Assembly (NCBI RefSeq): GCF_000711885.1
Contig: NZ_KL543996.1
Location: 97,396 to 161,395 of the forward strand
Length of the DNA: 64,000 nucleotides
Reading direction: 5' to 3'
From: Chromobacterium haemolyticum DSM 19808
GTDB lineage: Bacteria; Pseudomonadota; Gammaproteobacteria; Burkholderiales; Chromobacteriaceae
Below, one piece after another: positions 1 through 8,604 of this stretch (positions are counted from its first letter, which is position 1; every line of letters begins with the position of its first letter). Position numbers and translations under genes: made by a program. The notes beneath the pieces are model-generated. The model made no database searches and was not told the DNA's origin. It saw only the letters and a program-made list of their open reading frames with translations.

Positions 1-297
1 CTGGCCGAATACGCCAACATGATTCTGGTTGCCGCGCTGACCTCGCTGCTGTTCCTCGGCGGCTGGCTGTCGCCGTTCCCGGCGTCCTGGGGCATTCTGG
101 GCGCGGGCGGTTTCTTCTGGCTGGCGCTCAAGGTAGCCATGGTGCTGTTCTGCTTCCTGTGGTTCCGCGCCACCTTCCCGCGTTATCGCTATGACCAAAT
201 CATGCGTCTGGGCTGGAAGGTGTTCATCCCGGTGACCCTGGTGTGGATCCTGGTGGTGGGCGTCTGGATGATGACCCCGCTGTCCTTGTGGCACTGA
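1..297 (+). CDS. nuoH: NADH-quinone oxidoreductase subunit H, 3' part (partial at left edge)
   Basis: The frame is open from base 1 and begins inside the gene with LAEYANM, a segment typical of the NuoH/ND1 C-terminal half. About 98 residues remain and contain three hydrophobic stretches, with [18 protein letters not shown] in a loop, which is characteristic of NuoH. NuoH is the membrane subunit of complex I that joins the peripheral arm and helps form the quinone-access channel. The start lies outside the window. nuoI follows after 19 bases, so the gene belongs to the nuo operon. Identification is firm from the motif and the gene order. Confidence 0.96.
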   Translation: MAEYANMILVAALTSLLFLGGWLSPFPASWGILGAGGFFWLALKVAMVLFCFLWFRATFPRYRYDQIMRLGWKVFIPVTLVWILVVGVWMMTPLSLWH

Positions 298-316
298 GAC
301 GGGGATAGGTGAAAAG

Positions 317-805
317 ATGAATTCGATCCGAAACTTTTTCAAGACCTTCCTGCTGGTGGAGCTGGTCAAGGGCCTGATGGTCACTGGCCGCTACTTCTTC
401 GCCCGCAAGATCACGGTTCAGTTCCCCGAAGAGAAGACGCCGATTTCGCCGCGCTTCCGCGGCCTGCACGCTCAGCGCCGCTACGCCAACGGCGAAGAAC
501 GCTGCATCGCCTGCAAGCTGTGCGAGGCGGTGTGCCCGGCGATGGCGATCAGCATCGAGTCCGAACAGCGCGATGACGGCACCCGCCGCACCACGCGCTA
601 CGACATCGATCTGACCAAGTGCATCTTCTGCGGCTTCTGCGAGGAAGCCTGTCCGGTGGACGCCATCGTGGAAACCCACATCTTCGAATACCACGGCGAA
701 AAACGTGGCGATCTGTACTACACCAAGCCGATGCTGCTGGCGATCGGCGACAAGTACGAAGCCGAGATCGCCGCCAACAAGGCGGCCGACGCCAAGTATC
801 GCTAA
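317..805 (+). CDS. nuoI: NADH-quinone oxidoreductase subunit I (two 4Fe-4S clusters)
   Basis: This 162-residue protein is the peripheral-arm subunit of complex I that carries clusters N6a and N6b and passes electrons towards N2 and quinone. Two ferredoxin motifs are visible: [12 protein letters not shown] near residue 58 and [12 protein letters not shown] near residue 103. The N-terminal amphipathic segment (about residues 1-35) is the membrane-facing helix usual in bacterial NuoI. The ATG at 317 is preceded by a GGTGAAAAG ribosome-binding stretch. The length matches the betaproteobacterial family. It lies between nuoH and nuoJ. Confidence 0.98.
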   Translation: MNSIRNFFKTFLLVELVKGLMVTGRYFFARKITVQFPEEKTPISPRFRGLHAQRRYANGEERCIACKLCEAVCPAMAISIESEQRDDGTRRTTRYDIDLTKCIFCGFCEEACPVDAIVETHIFEYHGEKRGDLYYTKPMLLAIGDKYEAEIAANKAADAKYR

Positions 806-814
806 GGGGGGGTC

Positions 815-1474
815 ATGAACTTCACAATGTTTGTCTTCTATGTTCTGTCCGCCATCCTGGTGTTCGCGGGTATCCGCGTGGTGACGGCCAAGAACCCGAT
901 TCACGCCGCACTGTTCCTGGTGCTGGCCTTCTTCAACAGCGCCGGTCTGTGGCTGCTGATGGAGGCCGAGTTCCTGGCCATCACCCTCGTGGTGGTGTAT
1001 GTGGGCGCGGTGATGGTGTTGTTCCTGTTTGTGGTGATGATGCTGGACATCAACATCGAGAAACTGCGCGAGGGCTTCTGGAAGAATCTTCCGGTCGCGG
1101 CCGCCGTCGGCATCATCATGGTGTTTGAAATGGCGATGATTCTGGCCAGCCCCAGCGCCAGGCTTGACGCCTACCAGGCCGCCGCGCCGCTGGCGGCCGA
1201 CTTCAGCAACGTCAAAGTGCTGGGGCGTCAGCTGTACACCACTTATCTGCTGCCTTTCGAAGTGGCGGCGGTGGTGCTGCTGCTGGCCATGGTGGCCGCC
1301 ATCGGCCTGACCATGCGCAGCCGTAAGGACACCAAGGCGATCGATCCGGCGCTGCAGGTCAAGGTCAAGCGCAACGACCGCGTGCGACTGGTGAAAATGC
1401 AGGCCGAACAGCCTGCTGAAGAATCCACGGTGGAGGAGGCCTCCGAGGCCGAATCCGGTAAGCAACAGGCCTGA
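815..1474 (+). CDS. nuoJ: NADH-quinone oxidoreductase subunit J
   Basis: The 219-residue hydrophobic protein has about five membrane helices and a charged C-terminal tail from about residue 170. The segment [19 protein letters not shown] holds the conserved helix-3 region of NuoJ/ND6 that bends during complex I turnover. The start at 815 has a strong G-rich ribosome-binding site (AAGGGGGG) eight bases upstream and lies nine bases after nuoI. The acidic tail (residues about 195-219) is longer than in E. coli, which is common outside the enterics. Confidence 0.97.
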   Translation: MNFTMFVFYVLSAILVFAGIRVVTAKNPIHAALFLVLAFFNSAGLWLLMEAEFLAITLVVVYVGAVMVLFLFVVMMLDINIEKLREGFWKNLPVAAAVGIIMVFEMAMILASPSARLDAYQAAAPLAADFSNVKVLGRQLYTTYLLPFEVAAVVLLLAMVAAIGLTMRSRKDTKAIDPALQVKVKRNDRVRLVKMQAEQPAEESTVEEASEAESGKQQA

Positions 1475-1500
1475 CGGCCAATCAACATAAGGGAGGAAAT

Positions 1501-1806
1501 GTGCTGACACTGACTCACTTCCTGGTGCTGGCCGCAATCCTGTTTGCCATCGGCGTGCTAGGCGTTTTCCTGAACCGGAAAAATCTGATCGTGCTGCTGA
1601 TGGCCATCGAGCTGATGCTGCTCGCGGTGAACTTCAATTTCATCGCGTTCTCGCATTACCTGTCGGATACGGCGGGCCAGATCTTCGTATTCTTCATCCT
1701 GACGGTGGCTGCGGCCGAAGCCGCGATCGGTCTCGCCATTCTGGTGGTGCTGTTCCGCAATCTGCGCACCATCAACGTTGAAGACTTGGGCAGCCTCAAA
1801 GGCTAA
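1501..1806 (+). CDS. nuoK: NADH-quinone oxidoreductase subunit K
   Basis: The 101-residue protein has three membrane helices, the NuoK/ND4L pattern. Two conserved membrane glutamates for proton transfer are visible in [11 protein letters not shown] and in the [11 protein letters not shown] segment. The start codon is GTG at 1501, chosen because GGGAGGAAAT lies directly upstream and the protein then begins with the family's usual [21 protein letters not shown] helix. It sits between nuoJ and nuoL and acts in the antiporter-like arm of complex I. Confidence 0.97.
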   Translation: MLTLTHFLVLAAILFAIGVLGVFLNRKNLIVLLMAIELMLLAVNFNFIAFSHYLSDTAGQIFVFFILTVAAAEAAIGLAILVVLFRNLRTINVEDLGSLKG

Positions 1807-1838
1807 GGCAAACCGGAACCTACACAAAGCACACAAGC

Positions 1839-3872
1839 ATGGATATGAAGAGCTTATACCTGCTGATTGCACTCGCCCCGCTGGCGGGTTCCATCATTGC
1901 AGGCCTATTTGGATGGGCCATCGGCCGGCGCGCTTCGCACGTCGTGACGATAGCCGGCGTGGCGCTGTCCGCCGCGCTGTCGCTCAAGGTGCTTCACGCC
2001 TTCCTGACCGGGCAGGCTGAAGTGTTCAACGGTCCGGTTTACACCTGGCTGACAGTGGGAGGCTACGAGTTCTCGGTGGGCTTCCTGGTGGATTCGCTGA
2101 CCGCGATGATGCTGGTGGTGGTCACCAGCGTGTCGCTGATGGTGCACATTTACACCATCGGCTACATGCAGGAAGATCCGGGCTATCAGCGCTTCTTCAG
2201 CTATATCTCGCTGTTTACCTTCTCGATGCTGATGCTGGTGATGAGCAACAACTTCATCCAGCTGTTCTTCGGTTGGGAAGCGGTGGGCCTGGTGTCCTAC
2301 CTGCTGATCGGCTTCTGGTTCAAGCGTCCGACCGCGATCTTCGCCAACCTGAAGGCTTTCCTGGTCAACCGCGTCGGCGACTTCGGCTTCCTGCTGGGCA
2401 TCGGCCTGGTGCTGGCCTATTTCGGCGGCTCGCTGAACTACAGCGATGTGTTCGCCGCTGCTCCGGCGCTGGCCAGCAAGACCATCAGCCTGATTCCGGG
2501 CACCGAGTGGTCGCTGCTGAGCGTGACCTGCATCCTGCTGTTCATCGGCGCGATGGGCAAATCGGCGCAGTTCCCGCTGCACGTGTGGCTGCCGGATTCG
2601 ATGGAAGGCCCGACCCCGATCTCGGCGCTGATCCACGCGGCCACCATGGTGACCGCCGGCATCTTCATGGTGTCGCGGATGAGCCCGCTGTTCGAGCTGT
2701 CCGACACCGCGCTGAACGTGATCATGGTCGCCGGCTCCATCACCGCGCTGTTCATGGGCTTCCTCGGCATCGTCCAGAACGACATCAAGCGCGTGGTGGC
2801 TTACTCCACGCTGTCGCAACTGGGTTACATGACCGTGGCGCTGGGCGCCTCGGCCTACTCGGTGGCGATGTTCCATGTGATGACCCACGCCTTCTTCAAG
2901 GCGCTGCTGTTCCTGGCTGCGGGTTCGGTGATCATCGGCATGCATCACGATCAGGACATGCGCAATATGGGCGGCCTGCGCAAGTACATGCCCATCACCT
3001 GGCTGACTTCGCTCTTGGGTTCGCTGGCCTTGATCGGCACGCCGTTCTTCTCCGGCTTCTACTCCAAGGACTCCATCATCGAGGCGGTGCACGCGTCCAA
3101 TCTGTCCGCGGCCGGTTTCGCCTACTTCGCGGTGATCGCCGGTGTGTTCGTGACCGCCTTCTACTCCTTCCGCATGTACTTCCTGGTCTTCCATGGCAAG
3201 GAGCGCTGGATGGAGAAGAAGGACGATCATCACGACCATGGCCATGACGATCACGATCATCACCATGGCCTGGGCCCGAACGATAAGCCGCACGAGTCGC
3301 CGTGGGTGGTGACCCTGCCGCTGGTGCTGCTGGCGATTCCGTCGGTGCTGGTGGGTTACTTCGCGATCGAGCCGCTGCTGTACGGCGACTTCTTCAAGGG
3401 CGTGATCACCGTCAACCATGAACTGCATCCGGCGATGGAAGAGATCGCCCGCGAGTTCCATGGCGCCGCCGCCATGGGCGTGCATTCGCTGAGCACGCTG
3501 CCGCTGTGGCTGGCGCTGGCCGGCGTGGCCACCGCCTGGTTCTTCTATATGAAGGCGCCGCAGATTCCGGCCGCCATCAAGCAGAAGTTCAGCCTGGTGA
3601 ACAAGGTCCTGGAAAACAAGTACTACCTGGACGAGATCTACTTCGCCGTGTTCGCCAAGGGCTCTCGGGCTCTGGGCACCTTCTTCTGGAAGGTGGGCGA
3701 CATGTTGCTGATCGATGGTCTGGTAGTGAACGGCACCGCCAAGCTGGTGGCGACGTTCTCCGGCTTCATCCGCCGCGCGCAAACCGGCTTCATCTACAGC
3801 TACGCCACCGCGATGATCATCGGGGTGCTGGCGCTGATGACGATGTGGTTCTGGCCGCTGATCTGGCGTTGA
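1839..3872 (+). CDS. nuoL: NADH-quinone oxidoreductase subunit L, with His-rich loop
   Basis: This is a 677-residue antiporter-type proton-pumping subunit, the most distal in the membrane arm. The family core is visible in FFGWEAVGLVSYLLIGFWF (essential Glu) and GAMGKSAQFPLHVWLPDSME (essential Lys). A long C-terminal part includes the lateral helix and a last helix. Between about residues 455 and 480 a cytoplasmic loop is very rich in His and Asp (9 His in 16 residues from about 462), much more than in E. coli NuoL. The length is slightly above the E. coli protein (613), mostly because of this loop and the following segment. It is cotranscribed with nuoK and nuoM. Confidence 0.97.
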   Translation: MDMKSLYLLIALAPLAGSIIAGLFGWAIGRRASHVVTIAGVALSAALSLKVLHAFLTGQAEVFNGPVYTWLTVGGYEFSVGFLVDSLTAMMLVVVTSVSLMVHIYTIGYMQEDPGYQRFFSYISLFTFSMLMLVMSNNFIQLFFGWEAVGLVSYLLIGFWFKRPTAIFANLKAFLVNRVGDFGFLLGIGLVLAYFGGSLNYSDVFAAAPALASKTISLIPGTEWSLLSVTCILLFIGAMGKSAQFPLHVWLPDSMEGPTPISALIHAATMVTAGIFMVSRMSPLFELSDTALNVIMVAGSITALFMGFLGIVQNDIKRVVAYSTLSQLGYMTVALGASAYSVAMFHVMTHAFFKALLFLAAGSVIIGMHHDQDMRNMGGLRKYMPITWLTSLLGSLALIGTPFFSGFYSKDSIIEAVHASNLSAAGFAYFAVIAGVFVTAFYSFRMYFLVFHGKERWMEKKDDHHDHGHDDHDHHHGLGPNDKPHESPWVVTLPLVLLAIPSVLVGYFAIEPLLYGDFFKGVITVNHELHPAMEEIAREFHGAAAMGVHSLSTLPLWLALAGVATAWFFYMKAPQIPAAIKQKFSLVNKVLENKYYLDEIYFAVFAKGSRALGTFFWKVGDMLLIDGLVVNGTAKLVATFSGFIRRAQTGFIYSYATAMIIGVLALMTMWFWPLIWR

Positions 3873-3912
3873 GCCCGGACTCCGGGATTGGAATAACAAC
3901 TTGGGTTTGACT

Positions 3913-5409
3913 ATGTTCACAAATCTATTGACTCTGGTGATCTGGGCCCCGATAGCGGCCGGGTTGCTGGTGCTGGCAACCGGGGGCGATCAGCGGGCCA
4001 CGCTGGCGCGCTGGCTGGCCGCGGCGGGGGCCCTGGCGGGCTTCCTGCTGTCGCTGCCGCTGTTCACTGAATTCAACAATCTCAGCGGCGGCATGCAGTT
4101 CGTCGAGATGAAGCCGTGGATTGAGTCCCTCGGCATCAACTACCACTTGGGCGTGGACGGCATCTCGATGCTGTTCGTGGTGCTCAACAGCTTCACCACT
4201 CTGCTGGTGGTGGTGGCCGGCTGGCAGGTGATCCAGAAGCGCGTGTCGCAGTACATGGCCGCCTTCCTGATCATGTCCGGCTTGATCAACGGCGCTTTCG
4301 CCGCGTTGGACGCTATCCTGTTCTATGTCTTCTTTGAAGGCATGCTGATTCCGATGTATCTGATCATCGGCGTCTGGGGCGGCCCGCGTCGCGTGTACGC
4401 GTCGATCAAGTTCTTCCTTTACACCCTGCTGGGCTCGCTGCTGATGCTGGTGGCCTTGATCTACCTGTACTTCCAGGCCGGCAAGTCCTTCGACATCCAG
4501 GCTTTCCACGACATCGCCAAGATCCCGCTGACGGTGCAGATCCTGCTCTTCGTCGCCTTCTTCCTGTCCTTCGCGGTGAAGGTGCCGATGTGGCCGGTGC
4601 ACACCTGGTTGCCGGACGCCCACGTGGAAGCGCCTACCGGCGGCTCCATGGTGCTGGCCGCGATCACGCTGAAGATCGGCGCCTACGGCTTCCTGCGGTT
4701 CGTGCTGCCCATCCTCCCCGACGCCGCGCGCGAGCTGTCCGGCGTGATGGTGGCGCTGTCGCTGGTGGCGGTGGTTTACATCGGTCTGGTGGCGCTGGTG
4801 CAGTCCGACATGAAGAAGCTGGTGGCTTATTCGTCTATTTCGCACATGGGCTTCGTCACCCTGGGTCTGTTCCTGTTCACCGGTTCCGAACTGAACCAGT
4901 GGGCGGTTGAAGGCGCGCTGGTGCAGATGGTGTCCCACGGCTTCGTGTCCGCCGCGATGTTCTTCTGCATCGGCGTGATGTACGACCGCGTGCACAGCCG
5001 CAATATCGCCGACTACGGCGGCGTGGCCAACAAGATGCCGATCTTCGCGGCCTTCATGATGCTGTTCGCCATGGCCAACTCCGGTCTGCCGGCCACCTCC
5101 GGCTTCGTCGGCGAGTTCATGGTGATCATGGGCGCGGTGCAGGTGAACTTCTGGTACGCAGCCTTGGCCGCCACCACGCTGATCTTCGGCGCGGCCTATA
5201 CCTTGTGGATGTACAAGCGCGTGATCTTCGGCGATGTGGGCAACAGCCATGTGGCGGAGCTGTCCGACGTCAACAAGCGCGAATTCCTGGTGCTGGCCAT
5301 CCTGGCCATCGCGGTGCTGGGCATGGGCCTGTATCCGCAAGCCTTCGTCGAGAAAATGCACCTGTCGGTCAATGACCTGATCCTGCATGTCTCGCAGAGC
5401 AAGCTGTAA
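3913..5409 (+). CDS. nuoM: NADH-quinone oxidoreductase subunit M
   Basis: The 498-residue antiporter-like subunit pumps protons in the membrane arm of complex I. The essential glutamate is in FFEGMLIPMYL (near residue 142) and the essential lysine in FAVKVPMWPVHTWLPDAH (near residue 223). I chose ATG 3913, which gives MFTNLLTLVIWAP, like other NuoM N-termini. A TTG at 3901 in the same frame, with GGAA about ten bases upstream, is an alternative start four codons earlier. It lies 40 bases after nuoL. Confidence 0.96.
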   Translation: MFTNLLTLVIWAPIAAGLLVLATGGDQRATLARWLAAAGALAGFLLSLPLFTEFNNLSGGMQFVEMKPWIESLGINYHLGVDGISMLFVVLNSFTTLLVVVAGWQVIQKRVSQYMAAFLIMSGLINGAFAALDAILFYVFFEGMLIPMYLIIGVWGGPRRVYASIKFFLYTLLGSLLMLVALIYLYFQAGKSFDIQAFHDIAKIPLTVQILLFVAFFLSFAVKVPMWPVHTWLPDAHVEAPTGGSMVLAAITLKIGAYGFLRFVLPILPDAARELSGVMVALSLVAVVYIGLVALVQSDMKKLVAYSSISHMGFVTLGLFLFTGSELNQWAVEGALVQMVSHGFVSAAMFFCIGVMYDRVHSRNIADYGGVANKMPIFAAFMMLFAMANSGLPATSGFVGEFMVIMGAVQVNFWYAALAATTLIFGAAYTLWMYKRVIFGDVGNSHVAELSDVNKREFLVLAILAIAVLGMGLYPQAFVEKMHLSVNDLILHVSQSKL

Positions 5410-5429
5410 GCGCGGAAGGAATGGAAACA

Positions 5430-6884
5430 ATGAATTGGGCTGATCTCAACCTGATACCGGCAATCCCCGAGATGTTCCTCGCCGGCGCGATCCTGTTCGT
5501 GCTGATGGCGGACCTGTTCGTTTCGGACGAAAAGCGCGGCATCACCCTGGGCCTGACCCTGCTGACCCTCTTGGGCGCGGCGGTGGCGCAGGTGATGACT
5601 TTCTCTTCGCAGCCGGTCGTGACTTTCTCCGGCATGTTCGTCGCGGATCCGATGGGCGGCGTGGTCAAGCTGGCCATGTACGCTGTGACCGCCATCGTGC
5701 TGATCTACAGCCGGCAGTACACTGCTGATCGTCAGCTGTTCAAGGGCGAGTATTTTTCGCTGGCGCTGTTCGCTTTGCTGGGCATGAACCTGATGGTGTC
5801 GGCTTCGCATTTCCTGACCCTGTATATGGGCCTGGAACTGCTCTCGCTGGCGCTGTACTCGCTGATCGCTCTGCAGCGCGAGTCCGTGAAGGCCACCGAA
5901 GCGGCGATGAAGTACTTCGTGCTGGGCGCGCTGGCCTCCGGTCTGCTGCTCTACGGCATTTCCATGGTCTACGGCGCCACTGGTTCGCTGGAACTGGCGA
6001 CGGTAGCCAAGTCCATCGCCGCGCATAAGGCCAACGACGTGCTGCTGGTCTTCGGTCTGGTGTTCATCGTGGCCGGCCTGTCCTTCAAGCTGGGCGCTGT
6101 GCCGTTCCACATGTGGGTGCCGGACGTTTACCACGGCGCGCCGACTTCGGTGACGCTGATGGTGGGCGCGGCCCCCAAGCTGGCGGCCTTCGTCTTCACG
6201 CTGCGCATCCTGGCTCAGGGCCTGGACGCGCTGGTGGCGGACTGGCAACTGATGCTGGTGATCGTGTCCGCGCTGTCGATGGCGATCGGCAACGTAACCG
6301 CTATCGTGCAGACCAACATCAAACGGATGCTGGCTTACTCGACGATCTCGCACATGGGCTTTCTGCTCTTGGGCGTCCTTGCGGGCACCAAGGTGGGCTA
6401 CTCGGCGGCGCTGTTCTACGCGCTGAGCTATGTGCTGATGTCGCTGGTCAGCTTCGGAATGCTGCTGGCCCTCTCGCGCGCCGGTTTCGAGTGCGAGAAG
6501 GTTGAGGATCTGAAGGGCCTGAACAGCCGCAACAGCTGGTATGCGCTGCTGATGCTGCTGACCATGTTCTCCATGGCCGGCATTCCGCCGCTGGTGGGCT
6601 TCTACGCCAAGTTCGCGGTGATCAAGGCTATCGTGGATATCGGCATGATCAAGCTGGCCATCTTCGCGGTGCTGATGTCGGTGATCGGCGCGTTCTACTA
6701 CCTGCGCGTGGTCAAGACCATGTACTTCGACGATGCCGAAGACCGCAGCGATATCGTGGTGCGCGGCGATATGAAGCTGGTGCTGTCGCTGAACGCGCTG
6801 GCCTTGCTCGTCATCGGCCTGCTGCCGGAGCGCGCGCTGGAGTTGTGCCTGCAAGTCGTGCGTCAATCGCTTACCGTGATTTAA
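5430..6884 (+). CDS. nuoN: NADH-quinone oxidoreductase subunit N
   Basis: The 484-residue third antiporter-like subunit of the complex I membrane arm. Visible family features are YMGLELLSLALYSLIA (conserved Glu), AGLSFKLGAVPFHMWVPDVYHGAP (conserved Lys) and LAYSTISHMGF. ATG 5430 gives MNWADLNLIPAIPEM, the usual betaproteobacterial start. An in-frame ATG at 5421 sits directly on the GGAAGGA sequence and is less likely. nuoN is the last nuo gene and is followed after 12 bases by the DUF2818 gene. Confidence 0.97.
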   Translation: MNWADLNLIPAIPEMFLAGAILFVLMADLFVSDEKRGITLGLTLLTLLGAAVAQVMTFSSQPVVTFSGMFVADPMGGVVKLAMYAVTAIVLIYSRQYTADRQLFKGEYFSLALFALLGMNLMVSASHFLTLYMGLELLSLALYSLIALQRESVKATEAAMKYFVLGALASGLLLYGISMVYGATGSLELATVAKSIAAHKANDVLLVFGLVFIVAGLSFKLGAVPFHMWVPDVYHGAPTSVTLMVGAAPKLAAFVFTLRILAQGLDALVADWQLMLVIVSALSMAIGNVTAIVQTNIKRMLAYSTISHMGFLLLGVLAGTKVGYSAALFYALSYVLMSLVSFGMLLALSRAGFECEKVEDLKGLNSRNSWYALLMLLTMFSMAGIPPLVGFYAKFAVIKAIVDIGMIKLAIFAVLMSVIGAFYYLRVVKTMYFDDAEDRSDIVVRGDMKLVLSLNALALLVIGLLPERALELCLQVVRQSLTVI

Positions 6885-6896
6885 GGCTGCCATACC

Positions 6897-7190
6897 ATGC
6901 AATCCAGCGTCATCGCTTTGCTGATCATCGCCTTGGCGGCGGCCAACCTGCCGTTCTTGACCCAGAAAGTGGGCGGCGTGTGGAAAGTGGCCAATAAGCA
7001 TTTTGGCTGGCGCTTTCTGGAACTGATGGCGCTGTATCTGCTGGTGGGCGGCTTCGCCTACCTGCTGGAAAGCCGGTTGATGCCGGTGCAGCCGCAGAAT
7101 TGGCAGTTCTACGTGACGACCTTGTCGTTGTTCCTGGTGTTCGCGTTTCCGGGTTACGTCTATCGTTACTTCTGGCGGCGACGCGGTTAA
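6897..7190 (+). CDS. DUF2818 family small membrane protein
   Basis: The 97-residue protein has three predicted membrane helices (about residues 2-18, 40-58 and 70-88) and a basic C-terminus YRYFWRRRG. It matches what I know of the DUF2818 family, found immediately after nuoN in many betaproteobacteria, so a role linked to complex I assembly or stability is likely but unproven. It is the final gene of the operon: 12 bases after nuoN and just before a strong terminator. Confidence 0.85.
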   Translation: MQSSVIALLIIALAAANLPFLTQKVGGVWKVANKHFGWRFLELMALYLLVGGFAYLLESRLMPVQPQNWQFYVTTLSLFLVFAFPGYVYRYFWRRRG

Positions 7191-7214
7191 CAGCGGGCAG
7201 GGCGAGCAGTATCG

Positions 7215-7251
7215 GCGCGGATGGGGGAAACCCCGTCCGCGCTGTTTTTTT
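7215..7251 (+). terminator. Rho-independent terminator of the nuo operon
   Basis: A 12-bp stem, GCGCGGATGGGG paired with CCCCGTCCGCGC (one G-T pair), is followed directly by a run of seven T. It lies 25 bases after the DUF2818 stop. Confidence 0.92.
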
Positions 7252-7307
7252 GGGGGGAAGCGGGCGCGGAGCCCCTCTGGCCGCGCAATAAGAAGAGGGG
7301 AGCGAAG

Positions 7308-7586
7308 GTGATTGCTCGGGACTTCACCCCGCTGGACCGCGTGGCTGAGGTGGAGCCGCTGTATCGCGAATTTGGTGGAGAAGGCGCGGCAAGAGCCGGA
7401 CTGCATCCGCTATGAGCTGTTCATCGATCAGAAAGACTCAGGCCATTTCGTCTTCATCTAAACCTGGCCGGACAGGGCGGCCTTGGACCGGCATTGCGGT
7501 ACGGAGTGGAGCCGCAGATCGACAGCCGGCAGCGGCAGGCGGCCATCTTCTCGTTGGCGGACGTCTTTGCAGACACTAGCGTCTGA
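7308..7586 (+). pseudogene. Broken ABM-domain (YgiN-like) monooxygenase gene
   Basis: Pieces of one small protein appear in order but in different frames. VIARDFTPLDRVAEVEPLYRE begins at 7308. After a frameshift near 7372 the sequence continues as LVEKARQEPDCIRYELFIDQ, then KDSGHFVFI. An in-frame TAA follows where family members have Glu, then TWPDRAALDRHC. The end RQAAIFSLADVFADTSV, in a further shifted frame, stops at 7584-7586. These are hallmarks of the antibiotic biosynthesis monooxygenase fold (about 95 residues). At least one frameshift, one nonsense change and one further lesion make it non-functional. The original start is uncertain. Confidence 0.82.
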
Positions 7587-7593
7587 TTGAAAA

Positions 7594-7613
7594 AGGCGCC
7601 GCTTTGGGCGCCT
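7594..7613. terminator. Short hairpin after the ABM pseudogene
   Basis: AAGGCGCC and GGCGCCTT form a perfect 8-bp stem with a 6-base loop (GCTTTG... to TGGG junction). Five A precede it, so it would terminate best on the minus strand, downstream of the acyltransferase gene that ends at 7669. Confidence 0.6.
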
Positions 7614-7619
7614 TGCTTA

Positions 7620-7667
7620 GAACATGTTTACGGTATCGCCGACGCGCAGCAGATCGTAAACAGGTTC
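7620..7667. repeat. MITE copy 1, internally deleted (48 bp)
   Basis: The left end GAACATGTTTACGG and right end GATCGTAAACAGGTTC are inverted repeats of the MITE family seen throughout this window, but only about 20 bases remain between them. TTA flanks the left side (7617-7619). On the right, TTA at 7669-7671 is the stop codon (TAA on the minus strand) of the acyltransferase gene, one base from the element. Confidence 0.8.
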
Positions 7668-7668
7668 T

Positions 7669-8535
7669 TTAGTAAAAGCGGGCCTCACCCTGCGGCCGGC
7701 TTTTGAAGCGCTTATGCAGCCAGAAGTACTGGTCCGGGATTTCGCGAACGCGTTGTTCCAGGAAGGCGTTCATGCGGCGGGTGTCCGCTTCGACGTCCTC
7801 GCTGGGGTAGTCGTCCCAAGGCGGGTAGAACTCCAGCTCAAAGCGGTTGCCCACCCGGCGGGCGATGGCCGGGACGACTTTGGCGCGCGCCAGCTTGCTG
7901 ATGCGGGACAGGCCGGTGATGGTGGCGGCCTTGACGCCGAAGAAGTCGACGAATACCGAGTCGCGCACCCCAAAGTCTTGATCAGGCAAGTAGAGGAAGG
8001 GGGCGTGGTCCTTGCGCATTGCCTTGATGATGGGGCGCAGGCCTTCCTGACGAGACACGATGTAGGCGTTGTCGTAGCGCTGGCGGCCTTTATAGATTTG
8101 GCGGTCCAGAGCTTCGTTCTTCTGGTGGGAGTAGACGCTAACCAACGGGATGTGCTGGTTCAGCGAATACACGCACATTTCGAAACCGACGAAGTGGGGG
8201 TAAAACAGGATCACGTCTTCGCCGCGCTCGCGCAGCTCGGTGACGTAGTGCAGGTTTTTGATCTCGACCAGCTTGTCGATGCGAGCGGCCGAACTCCACC
8301 AGACCACGCCGTACTCAAGCACCATGCGTATCATGTGCTGGAAATTGCGGCGGATCAGCCGGCGGCGTTCCGCCAACGGCATGTCGGGGAAGCATAGCCT
8401 CAGATTGATCATGCCGACGCGGCGGCGGCCATGTGCCAGGCAGTAGGCGATATTGCCCAGGCCGCGGGCCAGCAGGCCGATCGCCCACATCGGCAGCAGG
8501 CGGATCAACCACAGCAGGGAAAAAGCGAGTTTCAT
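7669..8535 (-). CDS. Lipid A biosynthesis-type lauroyl/myristoyl acyltransferase (LpxL/HtrB family)
   Basis: The 288-residue protein belongs to the LpxL/LpxM family, which transfers a secondary acyl chain to the Kdo-lipid A precursor at the inner membrane. An N-terminal hydrophobic anchor (about residues 5-30) is followed by the catalytic HX4E motif, read here as HFVGFE near residue 118, and by YLPDQDFG and YFWLHKRFK segments shared by the family. It lies 69 bases downstream of a second, divergent family member on the same strand, so the two may be cotranscribed and act on different positions of lipid A. Which acyl position it serves cannot be read from sequence. Confidence 0.88.
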   Translation of the reverse strand: MKLAFSLLWLIRLLPMWAIGLLARGLGNIAYCLAHGRRRVGMINLRLCFPDMPLAERRRLIRRNFQHMIRMVLEYGVVWWSSAARIDKLVEIKNLHYVTELRERGEDVILFYPHFVGFEMCVYSLNQHIPLVSVYSHQKNEALDRQIYKGRQRYDNAYIVSRQEGLRPIIKAMRKDHAPFLYLPDQDFGVRDSVFVDFFGVKAATITGLSRISKLARAKVVPAIARRVGNRFELEFYPPWDDYPSEDVEADTRRMNAFLEQRVREIPDQYFWLHKRFKSRPQGEARFY

Positions 8536-8604
8536 AGGTTTCCTTGTCGAGAAGCTCGAACAACCCGCCGCGCGTCCTGGGCGAGAGTGTTCCGAGCCTC
8601 TCTG

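Noticed and set aside
3219..3270. His-rich segment as a separate gene or repeat array
   Set aside because: It is in frame inside NuoL and is a loop of that protein.
1905..3920. Long open frame antisense to nuoL (671 codons), and similar antisense frames over nuoM/nuoN and the 44037-46523 region (828 codons)
   Set aside because: They follow from high GC and strong third-position bias of the real genes, have unnatural His/Gln/Arg/Gly composition and match no protein family.
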